Shown here one piece after another: positions 1 through 5,521 of a stretch of 5,900 bases of DNA. Location of the stretch: assembly GCA_011524675.1 (NCBI GenBank), contig WTJX01000388.1:1-5900 (forward strand), written 5' to 3'. The notes beneath the pieces are model-generated. The model saw nothing but the letters and a program-made list of their open reading frames with translations, did not search any database and was not told where the DNA came from. The position numbers were made by a program, and so were the translations under genes. Source of the stretch: Cytophagales bacterium. GTDB lineage: Bacteria > Bacteroidota > Bacteroidia > Cytophagales > JAAEPT01. Position 1 is the first letter of the stretch; every line of letters starts with the position of its first letter.

Positions 1-30
1 CTTAGATGAAAAGTAACCAAAAATCAAGCC
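1..30 (-). repeat. Possible edge of a dispersed Bacteroidota intergenic repeat
   Basis: Read on the minus strand, this stretch contains TTGATTTTTGGTTACTTTTC. I recall very similar strings (TTTTTGGTTACTTTT followed by a short inverted partner) as high-copy intergenic repeats in Cytophagales-like genomes, where they are sometimes mis-called as small hypothetical proteins. It abuts the long inverted repeat at 33-147 and may belong to the same element. The left end is cut by the window. The assignment rests on memory, not on a second copy in this window. Confidence 0.3.
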
Positions 31-32
31 TG

Positions 33-147
33 TGTAGATTCCTTATCCAGTAAATGAGTCAAAAATCGGGAATAAAATTAAACTCTCTTCGTTCAAACAG
101 TAATTTTATTCTGTCCGATTTTCAACTCATTTACTGGGGAATCTACA
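33..147. repeat. Long imperfect inverted repeat (42 bp paired), MITE-like or structured-RNA element
   Basis: Arms 33-80 and 101-147 are reverse complements in four blocks: 33-42 with 138-147 (10 bp), 47-59 with 125-137 (13 bp), 62-69 with 115-122 (8 bp) and 70-80 with 101-111 (11 bp). They are interrupted by a TTAT bulge (43-46), a 2-by-2 mismatch (60-61/123-124) and a TGT bulge (112-114). The loop is 20 nt (81-100). No T-run follows the structure on either strand, so it is not a standard terminator. The scattered bulges suggest an old mobile or dispersed palindromic element, or a conserved RNA fold. I see no target-site duplication that settles its ends. Confidence 0.8.
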
Positions 148-236
148 AGGGCGGAGAACGCTCAACACTATTGATACTACATATTGAATGGTTCACCAAA
201 TTTTTACGCATTGTAGTAGTTAGTCAGTTTTAAAAA

Positions 237-313
237 CCTGTCAGGTCTTAGATGGAGCAGAATAAAATATATAAAGGAAAGTTAAAAAAATCCATCTCTT
301 TAATCTGACAAGG
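237..313. repeat. Second imperfect inverted repeat
   Basis: Two blocks pair across a 34-nt centre: 250-256 (AGATGGA) with 291-297 (TCCATCT), and TGTCAG at 239-244 with CTGACA at 305-310, plus a flanking CC/GG. The left arm also contains the 11-bp self-palindrome ACCTGTCAGGT (236-246), so alternative folds compete. The pairing is direct sequence observation; its role is unknown. The CTTAGATG at 247-254 repeats the string at 1-8, hinting that this belongs to the same repeat-derived region. Confidence 0.4.
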
Positions 314-322
314 AAAATAGAG

Positions 323-338
323 TTTTCCACGTGGAACT
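323..338. promoter_or_regulatory. parS-like palindrome (candidate ParB-binding site)
   Basis: TTCCACGTGGAA (325-336) is a perfect 12-bp palindrome. In the 16-bp window 323-338 it matches TGTTCCACGTGGAACA, a variant of the parS consensus TGTTNCACGTGNAACA, at 14 of 16 positions. The mismatches are T instead of G at position 2 and T instead of A at position 16. ParB-family proteins nucleate on such sites to organise chromosome or plasmid segregation. The loss of the position-2 G in one half-site argues for weak binding or coincidence. No parA, parB or origin gene is visible nearby. Confidence 0.35.
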
Positions 339-355
339 ATGAATAATCATCAATA

Positions 356-371
356 GGGAAGGGAGGAGGGG
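356..371 (+). other. Isolated G-rich tract followed by T6
   Basis: GGGAAGGGAGGAGGGG lies in otherwise AT-rich DNA and runs straight into six T residues (372-377). It has four G-runs, one of only two Gs, so it could form a two-layer G-quadruplex or a bulged three-layer one on the plus strand. The compositional contrast is clear; the function is inference. Confidence 0.4.
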
Positions 372-579
372 TTTTTTGATGGTTTCTAGAAGATACAAAA
401 TCTAGTGATAAATTATGTGTTATGTGTGAAAGTTTAAAGATTAAAAAAATATTGACCGTTAAAATCTAAAGCTCACAACGCAATACCAAAAGTACATTGC
501 TCATTATTCAAATAGCATGTACGACTTTATCAAGAACAGTTGCAAAAAACAGCATGGATCATTACGAACATAGTGCATT

Positions 580-607
580 AATCTAGAATAATAGGCTAGA
601 TTCTTTT
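580..607. terminator. Weak hairpin at the 3' side of the Rpn gene
   Basis: AATCTAG (580-586) pairs with CTAGATT (596-602) across a 9-nt loop. The T-run (CTTTT, 603-607) follows on the plus strand, whereas the adjacent gene ending at 641 is on the minus strand. It would therefore terminate plus-strand transcripts better than the Rpn transcript. The 7-bp AT-rich stem is weak, so this is a tentative call. Confidence 0.25.
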
Positions 608-640
608 AGCTTCTGAATATGATAATTTGTTTTTGCTCTC

Positions 641-1492
641 TTAAAGATTCTCTACTTCTTCTTTGGTCAGACCTGTAGATTTGATAATCAGATCTAAAGC
701 AACTCCATTTTTTTTTAGTTCTTTAGCTATTGTTAATATTCCCTCTTTTATTCCTTCTTTTCTGCCATCTTCTTTTTGAGATTTGAGGATGCTGTATTCA
801 TCCCATTGAACCTTTAAGTTTTCTTCGTATAATTTCATTTGACTAGAATTTAAATTTGCTATCTCTGCCTCTTTGAATAATTTCTTGAAAAGCTTGGTCT
901 GTAGCTTTTTCGGAATCTCTTGGAGTTTATGCAGATTCTTTAAAACAAACATCCATTTATCAAAATTCGTTTCCAATTCAGCTTCCGTCTTATCAAAGCA
1001 TGGTACTTCTAGATAATAGAATGTAAGTTTATCATAAAAGACACTCTTGGTATGAGTATCCATGAGTTTTATCTCTCTATAATATCTTTTGGCATTTTCT
1101 TCATCTTCAAAACTAAAGTTTAAAATACAAACGGTATATATTGCCTTTAAGTGATAGTCCCATTTCTTCCCTTTGAGTGCTTGTTCTTGTATCGGAAAAG
1201 TAGCATAATAAACGCTTCTATCTTTGAAAAAATGATGTCCTATGTTTTGAAGCTCTATGATGAACTTCTCTCCTCTATCATTTTCACAATATAAATCAAC
1301 TATTGATTTTCTATTCTCTTTTATTTTGGGAAGATGTTCTGGGTTTTGATATGTAAGGTCTTTAATTTTTTCTTTATTGGTTAGCACCTCATTGAGAAAA
1401 TCTATAAGTAAGTCCTTATTAAACTCATTACCAAACAGTTTCTTGAAACCAAAGTCCGTAAAGGGGTTGAGATATTTACCTATTTCGTACAT
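641..1492 (-). CDS. Rpn-family nuclease / PD-(D/E)XK nuclease family transposase
   Basis: This 283-residue protein has the hallmarks of the Rpn (recombination-promoting nuclease) / PDDEXK_2 family, often annotated as a transposase. The N-terminus carries the family signature FTDFGFKKLFG (residues 11-21). The nuclease core shows D66 in SIVDLYC, then a GEKFIIELQ strand giving the D-x13-E-x-Q pattern (D66, E80, Q82), with Gln replacing the usual Lys. The C-terminus has the typical EG-rich linker (GRKEGIKEGI, 243-252) and a small helical tail ending in GLTKEEVENL. Length and ends look complete. Known members cut DNA and stimulate RecA-independent recombination; several enterobacterial ones are toxic anti-phage proteins restrained by a shorter product from the same gene. 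The ATG at 1492 is the only sensible start, since the next Met is residue 144. It is transcribed divergently from the S8 protease gene and appears monocistronic. Its substrate in this organism is unknown. Confidence 0.9.
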   Translation of the reverse strand: MYEIGKYLNPFTDFGFKKLFGNEFNKDLLIDFLNEVLTNKEKIKDLTYQNPEHLPKIKENRKSIVDLYCENDRGEKFIIELQNIGHHFFKDRSVYYATFPIQEQALKGKKWDYHLKAIYTVCILNFSFEDEENAKRYYREIKLMDTHTKSVFYDKLTFYYLEVPCFDKTEAELETNFDKWMFVLKNLHKLQEIPKKLQTKLFKKLFKEAEIANLNSSQMKLYEENLKVQWDEYSILKSQKEDGRKEGIKEGILTIAKELKKNGVALDLIIKSTGLTKEEVENL

Positions 1493-1496
1493 TAGT

Positions 1497-1527
1497 CAAA
1501 TATAAAGATTTTTCACTTTTTATAAAA
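1497..1527 (-). promoter_or_regulatory. Predicted promoter of the Rpn gene (possibly leaderless)
   Basis: On the minus strand, TATATTTG (1504-1497) is a full match to the Bacteroidota -7 element TAnnTTTG. A TTT at 1527-1525, 20 nt upstream, resembles the -33 TTG. Only ACTA separates the box from the ATG, so transcription would begin at or within a base or two of the start codon. Prediction by eye only. Confidence 0.45.
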
Positions 1528-1828
1528 CAGGATATAAAAGCTTAATGGCAAGCAATCTAGGATAGTAAACGACACTTCAGCATCATAGGAATACAATAAA
1601 TAAACAGCGTGAATTCATTCCACGAAAGTGGCATATTTTAATGTCTAATGAAAAATTAATAATGGGGTATAGATTATGAGTGTTGAGTTGATAAAAAAAC
1701 TTATAGACTATCGACTATGAACTTACTAATGCCAAATACTCTAAAAAACGTGAAAATTGCATATGATAAAAAACTAAAGTAACTAGCAAGCAGTACGTCT
1801 AAAACAACTATTCTTTACTTGTCTAAAA

Positions 1829-1858
1829 TTATTATTTTAGTTATATTGTTTACATTTG
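1829..1858 (+). promoter_or_regulatory. Predicted promoter of the S8 protease gene
   Basis: TACATTTG (1851-1858) matches the Bacteroidota -7 element TAnnTTTG completely. TTA at 1829-1831, with a 19-nt spacer, is one base off the -33 TTG. Initiation would fall near 1863-1866, giving a leader of about 80 nt before the ATG at 1948. The leader contains the hairpin at 1864-1899. Confidence 0.45.
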
Positions 1859-1863
1859 GTCTA

Positions 1864-1899
1864 TAGTCTAATTTTTTTCACTTAAGATTTTTTAGACTA
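1864..1899 (+). promoter_or_regulatory. Hairpin at the 5' end of the protease leader
   Basis: TAGTCTAA (1864-1871) pairs perfectly with TTAGACTA (1892-1899) around a 20-nt T-rich loop that contains the palindrome CTTAAG (1881-1886). It coincides with the expected transcription start, so it may be an mRNA-stabilising 5' stem or a dyad operator in DNA. The pairing is seen; the role is inferred. Confidence 0.35.
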
Positions 1900-1947
1900 A
1901 TCATCATCTATCAACAGCTTTTATTCACATTTATAACAATACAGCTA

Positions 1948-4887
1948 ATGGACAATACATTTAAAAATAGTCTAACGTTAATATTCCTATTTATTTGTTT
2001 TATCGTCAAGTCTCAATCTATGGATTTTGACAAACATAAGATAAGAGTAAAATTTGTACCCAAGGATCGGGCTATCTTACAAAAGGCAGACAATACATTC
2101 AAAACTAAGCCTTCTTACCAAAAAGAAACGGGCATTCGCTCGGTGGATTCACTTGACAACTTACATCACATTGCACAACTAAAACACACTTTTCATTGCT
2201 CCAAAACTAATTTTCAAAAGAGACATGAAAAATATGGCTTAGACCTTTGGTATGAGATTACTTTGGAGGAAGAGGTAACCCCTGCACTCATAGAAGAATA
2301 CAAAAGAAACCCTCATTTTTCTGAAGTAGAACTGATCTATGAAAAAAAACTAATGGACGATGGAGAGATTATCCCTATGAATGACTCTTTCTTTAGCTAT
2401 CAATGGGCTTTTCATAACACTGCTCAAGTAGATGGTGCGCTAGAAGGAGCAGATATCAGTTTATTGGAAGCTTGGCAAGAAGAAACAGGTAGTGAAGATG
2501 TGATTGTAGCTGTACTGGATGGAGGTATTGATGTAGATCACATAGATTTGGCAGATGCCATGTGGGTAAATGAAGCTGAACTAAACGGGATAGAAGGTGT
2601 CGATGATGACAATAATGGTTACATAGACGATATTCATGGTTATAATTTTGTAACTAATTCTTCTATCGTTCCCTCAGAACACGGAACACATGTAGCAGGA
2701 ATTGTAGGGGCTGTCAACAACAACGGTAGAGGTATTAGCAGTGTTGCTGGTGGCAATGGAGTCCAAAAAGGAGTAAGAATTATGGCATGTCAAGTTTTCT
2801 CAGATGCTGGAGGTATATCAAACTTTGCTGATGCTATGGTATATAGCGCAGACAATGGAGCTGTAATCTCTCAAAACAGTTGGGGGGGAAGCGCTGTAGT
2901 ACGGTCTGTCATGGATGCCATAAATTATTTTATTGAAAATGCTGGAATTGATGAAAATGGCAACCAAACGGGACCTATGAAAGGTGGAGTTGTGGTTTTT
3001 GGAGCTGGTAATGAAAATTCAGGCGCATACACCTTTCCTGCTAGCTATGCACCCACTATTGCTGTAGCAGGTACTGGCCCTAGCGACCAAAAAGCCAATT
3101 ATTCGAACTTTGGTGATTGGGTAGATATTTCTGCTCCAGGGGGTGATAATAATTTTGGAACACGAGGTGGAATAGTCAGTACACTCATAAACAATAGATA
3201 TGGGTTCACTAGTGGAACGTCTATGGCAGCACCGCAAGTATCGGGAGTGGCTGCGTTGATTGTATCTAAATATGGAGGTGATGGATTTACTAATGAGCAG
3301 CTAAAAAAGAAACTGTTAAAAAATGTAGATTCGATAGATCAATATAATAGCGGATACGAAGGCAAACTTGGTGCAGGAAGACTAAATGCCTATAAGTGTT
3401 TAATCAATGATGAGAAAATTTCTGACCCAATAAACGATTTGGTAGGAACTCTCTTTAATGAGGGAATAGAACTTTCATGGACTGCTACTGGCGAATATGA
3501 TAGTCAAGGTAGTGCAGATGAATACGACATAAGGTTTTCTACTGAGCCAATCACCGAAGAAAACTTTTATGATGCTTCTGAAATTGAGCAAAGCATTACA
3601 CCCAAGTCAGCAGGAAATCAAGAGTCTTTTAGCGTAACGGATATAATCACCGAAACTACTTACTATTTTGCTATCAAATCTATCAACCAATACGGAAACA
3701 TATCTACTATTTCCAATACCATTGCTATGAACCTTCAAACTCCTAGCTTTACACTAGACAAAAATGAATTATCTGTAACCTTAGATGTCGGTGATACCAA
3801 AACAGAAGAGCTAAACATCAGCAATACTGGACAAGTACCTTTTAGCTTTTACCTAGATTATACTTATGATGGAAGTGAATATGAATGGATAAGTAATGCA
3901 AATGAAGACCTTGTACAGTTTGAATGGATAGATATTGAAGAAAATAAAATAGACATCAAAGATAACTTTACCTTATTTTACACTCTTCAAGAAGAAACAT
4001 TCAAAATAGATTTGCCTTTTGAGTTTTCACTCTATGGAAACACTTATAGTGAGATGTTGATAAGTAGCCGTGGAAACTTATACTTAAATAATGACAACAA
4101 CAATGATATGTCCACTTATCTTGCTCCTTTAGGACAAATAACGAGTGCTATATCTGAGCGCACTAGCATTTCTTACGCTGTGATAGAAGACCAGTTGGTG
4201 GTAGAGTATAAAGATCTATTGAGGGATTTCTTTTTTGATGAAGGCTACTCTTTCCAAATCATTCTAAACAAAAGTGGTTTTATCAAATATCAATATGGCT
4301 TTATATTAGAAAATGAGGACATTCTAAACTTTGGTATCGGAAATGATAGTAAGCAAATGGAAATAGACAAAGCTTTGTTAGTAAACAACAGTGCTTTCCT
4401 CATCTATCCAAGTAACCCTTACATACAAAGTATTAATACTAGTGCCACTACTCTAGACGTAGGTGAAAGTGCTACGATAGAAATCACTTATGAAGCAGGA
4501 GATGATGCTTTCATCCATACAAACTTTGTTACACTAATGATAGATCATCCTTTTGCAGCAAATAAATTAATTCAAACTGAACTAGAAATGGTAGATCCTT
4601 TAGCTTCTGTATTTGGTAATAATTTATCTACATCATCTATAACATTTAGTGCGTACCCTAATCCAAGCTCAGACGGTATCATCAATATTAAACTACCTAC
4701 TAACGATACATACGAATGGACGCTTGTTGATAGTAAATTAAGAACAGTGATTCCTAAGCAAGCATTGAATTCTCAAAGTGGCGAGAGTGCTCAACTGGAA
4801 CTTTCAAAAGTAGAAAAAGGGATGTACTACCTTATCATTTCTAATGAAGAAAATAAAAGTGCTGCTCAAAGTATCTTGATACATTAA
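1948..4887 (+). CDS. Secreted subtilisin-like S8 serine protease with T9SS C-terminal sorting domain
   Basis: This 979-residue protein is a multidomain exported protease. It starts with a signal peptide (hydrophobic core about 9-20, cleavage probably near KSQS, 21-24); there is no lipobox. A propeptide-like segment follows (about 25-150). The S8 catalytic domain spans about 160-485: D191 in VAVLDGGID, H245 in EHGTHVAG, oxyanion N355 in GAGNEN and S425 in GTSMAAPQ are all present. An acidic stretch DDDNNGYIDD (219-228) looks Ca-binding, as in many Bacteroidota subtilases. Next come a fibronectin-III-like domain (about 490-595) and beta-sandwich regions (about 600-880). The end (about 895-979) has YPNP (903-906) and KGMYYLIIS (957-965), typical of the type A sorting domain that directs T9SS export and is usually cleaved at the surface. 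The expected role is extracellular protein degradation. The upstream frame is open to 1864 but lacks another ATG, and no Shine-Dalgarno is seen, as usual in this phylum. It converges on the XRE gene. Confidence 0.93.
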   Translation: MDNTFKNSLTLIFLFICFIVKSQSMDFDKHKIRVKFVPKDRAILQKADNTFKTKPSYQKETGIRSVDSLDNLHHIAQLKHTFHCSKTNFQKRHEKYGLDLWYEITLEEEVTPALIEEYKRNPHFSEVELIYEKKLMDDGEIIPMNDSFFSYQWAFHNTAQVDGALEGADISLLEAWQEETGSEDVIVAVLDGGIDVDHIDLADAMWVNEAELNGIEGVDDDNNGYIDDIHGYNFVTNSSIVPSEHGTHVAGIVGAVNNNGRGISSVAGGNGVQKGVRIMACQVFSDAGGISNFADAMVYSADNGAVISQNSWGGSAVVRSVMDAINYFIENAGIDENGNQTGPMKGGVVVFGAGNENSGAYTFPASYAPTIAVAGTGPSDQKANYSNFGDWVDISAPGGDNNFGTRGGIVSTLINNRYGFTSGTSMAAPQVSGVAALIVSKYGGDGFTNEQLKKKLLKNVDSIDQYNSGYEGKLGAGRLNAYKCLINDEKISDPINDLVGTLFNEGIELSWTATGEYDSQGSADEYDIRFSTEPITEENFYDASEIEQSITPKSAGNQESFSVTDIITETTYYFAIKSINQYGNISTISNTIAMNLQTPSFTLDKNELSVTLDVGDTKTEELNISNTGQVPFSFYLDYTYDGSEYEWISNANEDLVQFEWIDIEENKIDIKDNFTLFYTLQEETFKIDLPFEFSLYGNTYSEMLISSRGNLYLNNDNNNDMSTYLAPLGQITSAISERTSISYAVIEDQLVVEYKDLLRDFFFDEGYSFQIILNKSGFIKYQYGFILENEDILNFGIGNDSKQMEIDKALLVNNSAFLIYPSNPYIQSINTSATTLDVGESATIEITYEAGDDAFIHTNFVTLMIDHPFAANKLIQTELEMVDPLASVFGNNLSTSSITFSAYPNPSSDGIINIKLPTNDTYEWTLVDSKLRTVIPKQALNSQSGESAQLELSKVEKGMYYLIISNEENKSAAQSILIH

Positions 4888-4898
4888 TTGTATAAACA

Positions 4899-5156
4899 TT
4901 AGCTTCTCGTTGAGGAGGGTAAATTTTCAAAATCAAAATCCATAAGGTCTTTTGGATGAATATCTAATGTACTTGCAATTTTATACACATTGGATATGCT
5001 TGTATTGATTATCCCTCTCTCAATCCTACTAATTTGAGAATATTCTACCCCAACTTTAAAAGCTAATTCCTCTTGTGTTAAGGCTTTCTCTTTTCTGATT
5101 TTAGCTAGATTTTTACCAAATGCTTTGATGTAATTTTCTTCTCTAGAATAACTCAC
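4899..5156 (-). CDS. Small XRE-family helix-turn-helix regulator (GTG start)
   Basis: This 85-residue DNA-binding protein consists almost entirely of one HTH_3/Cro-C1 domain (about 13-72). The helix-turn-helix is TQEELAFKVGVEYSQISRIERG (27-48 region), with the classical QEELAF helix 2 and SQISRIERG recognition helix. It resembles stand-alone repressors and restriction-modification controller (C) proteins. The start codon is GTG; there is no in-frame ATG before residue 72, and the next in-frame signal upstream is the TAG of the neighbouring gene. It lies 48 bp after the 77-residue gene on the same strand, so the two probably form an operon driven from about 5475-5505. Its stop is 11 bp from the protease stop, and no terminator is apparent between these convergent genes. 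Its target is unknown; the palindrome at 5457-5470 is the obvious candidate. It shares about 22 of 61 aligned residues with the regulator at 5522-5743. Confidence 0.85.
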   Translation of the reverse strand: MSYSREENYIKAFGKNLAKIRKEKALTQEELAFKVGVEYSQISRIERGIINTSISNVYKIASTLDIHPKDLMDFDFENLPSSTRS

Positions 5157-5204
5157 AGACAGATGTTTAATACTTTGACAATTTAGAGATAAGTATTCAT
5201 TGTA

Positions 5205-5438
5205 CTACTCTTTTTTATTATCCACTTCAATCTTATCCACTTTCTCAAAGAAAGAAAGCAAAGCATGAAAATCCGACATTTGATATTGAAACTCATAAGA
5301 ATCTGTTTGGATAGGAGAACTTTTGAGATAGCTCATTAATACTTCTTTTAGGCTCTTATGATATCCCATAGGCGAAGCTTTATGGATCAATTCACTTAGC
5401 TCAAATAAGACGTTTTCGGGAAGTTGGAAGGTGTTCAT
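5205..5438 (-). CDS. Small hypothetical protein, first gene of an operon with an XRE regulator
   Basis: This 77-residue protein is not recognised. It has no signal peptide, membrane segment or Cys cluster. The N-terminal half (about 6-40) looks helical, with LPENVLFELSELIHKAS followed by YHKSLKEVLMSYL. A more acidic and aromatic C-terminal half ends in a charged EVDNKKE tail. It reads like a compact soluble protein that may bind a partner. It is very probably real: it has an ATG start about 30 nt after a good predicted promoter, it fills the space between two XRE genes, and its composition is protein-like. The downstream XRE gene is in the same frame, 16 codons after the TAG stop. Context suggests a partner or anti-regulator of the XRE proteins, or one half of a toxin-antitoxin-like pair, but nothing in the sequence proves this. 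Confidence 0.7.
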   Translation of the reverse strand: MNTFQLPENVLFELSELIHKASPMGYHKSLKEVLMSYLKSSPIQTDSYEFQYQMSDFHALLSFFEKVDKIEVDNKKE

Positions 5439-5456
5439 AACATATAATTAAAAACT

Positions 5457-5470
5457 CCTAATATATTAGG
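5457..5470. promoter_or_regulatory. Perfect 14-bp palindrome, candidate operator
   Basis: CCTAATATATTAGG is fully self-complementary and lies in the 83-bp region between two divergent genes, one encoding an XRE regulator and the other leading an operon that encodes one. It sits just downstream of the predicted minus-strand -7 box (5475-5482), about where that operon would start transcription. It is also just upstream of where a -33 element for the plus-strand promoter should be. Binding there could repress the minus operon and activate or repress the plus gene. Dimeric XRE proteins usually bind dyads of this size; which protein binds is not known. Confidence 0.55.
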
Positions 5471-5474
5471 TGGA

Positions 5475-5505
5475 TAAATATACGGTATTCATAAAGATTT
5501 GTCAA
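5475..5505 (-). promoter_or_regulatory. Predicted promoter of the 77-residue/XRE operon
   Basis: On the minus strand, TTG (5505-5503) is followed after exactly 20 nt by TATATTTA (5482-5475), which is 7 of 8 to TAnnTTTG. This is among the better-spaced promoter matches in the window. The start would fall near 5470, on the palindrome, with a leader of about 30 nt to the ATG at 5438. Confidence 0.5.
5494..5501 (+). promoter_or_regulatory. Possible -7 box of the plus-strand XRE gene
   Basis: AAGATTTG matches TAnnTTTG at 7 of 8 positions and is 20 bp before the ATG at 5522. No TTG lies at the -33 distance (sequence there is GTGGA), so the promoter looks weak or activator-dependent. It overlaps the spacer of the opposing promoter, so the two would compete. 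Confidence 0.3.
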
Positions 5506-5521
5506 ACCAACGATAGACTTT

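Larger units (their letters stand above)
1..640. other. Gene-free, structure-rich region
   Basis: No reading frame here has a start, length or composition that I would call a gene, and I see no tRNA or rRNA. The region instead holds a long imperfect inverted repeat, a second shorter one, a parS-like palindrome, a G-rich tract and a small hairpin at its right end next to the Rpn gene stop; each is listed separately. Positions 440-580 are slightly less AT-rich than their surroundings and could be decayed coding sequence, but I could not recognise any protein in them. Confidence 0.7.
1493..1947. other. Divergent intergenic region between the Rpn and S8 protease genes
   Basis: This 455-bp AT-rich region contains the predicted promoters of both flanking genes, a hairpin leader and a cluster of GTCTAA motifs, listed separately. 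It also has a small GAAA-loop hairpin with a 4-bp CCAC/GTGG stem (1620-1631) that is too short to call. I see no tRNA or credible small gene. A 21-codon open frame at 1717-1782 looks like chance. Confidence 0.65.

Noticed and set aside
460..585. Slightly GC-richer stretch with two overlapping open frames of about 30 codons
   Set aside because: No start codon in a sensible place and no recognisable protein in either strand; at most an unrecognisable gene remnant.
641..1492. Reading the Rpn gene as part of a classical insertion sequence
   Set aside because: Rpn proteins are labelled transposases, but I found no terminal inverted repeats or target duplications flanking this gene; the inverted repeat at 33-147 is over 490 bp away and has no partner on the other side.
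1620..1631. GAAA-tetraloop hairpin (CCAC/GTGG)
   Set aside because: A four-base-pair stem is too short to distinguish from chance and has no context that suggests a terminator or RNA gene.
1717..1782. 21-codon open frame upstream of the protease gene
   Set aside because: Too short, AT-rich and without family signals; such frames are expected by chance here.
3019..3237. 72-codon open frame on the minus strand
   Set aside because: It lies wholly inside the protease catalytic domain, antisense to the conserved GTSMAAP region; the Cys/Ser-rich translation resembles no family and is a shadow of the real gene.
4903..4917. CTTCTC/GAGGAG hairpin with a 3-nt loop just after the protease stop
   Set aside because: Six base pairs including a G-U wobble, no T-run after it, and it overlaps the last codons of the convergent XRE gene; too weak to call a terminator.
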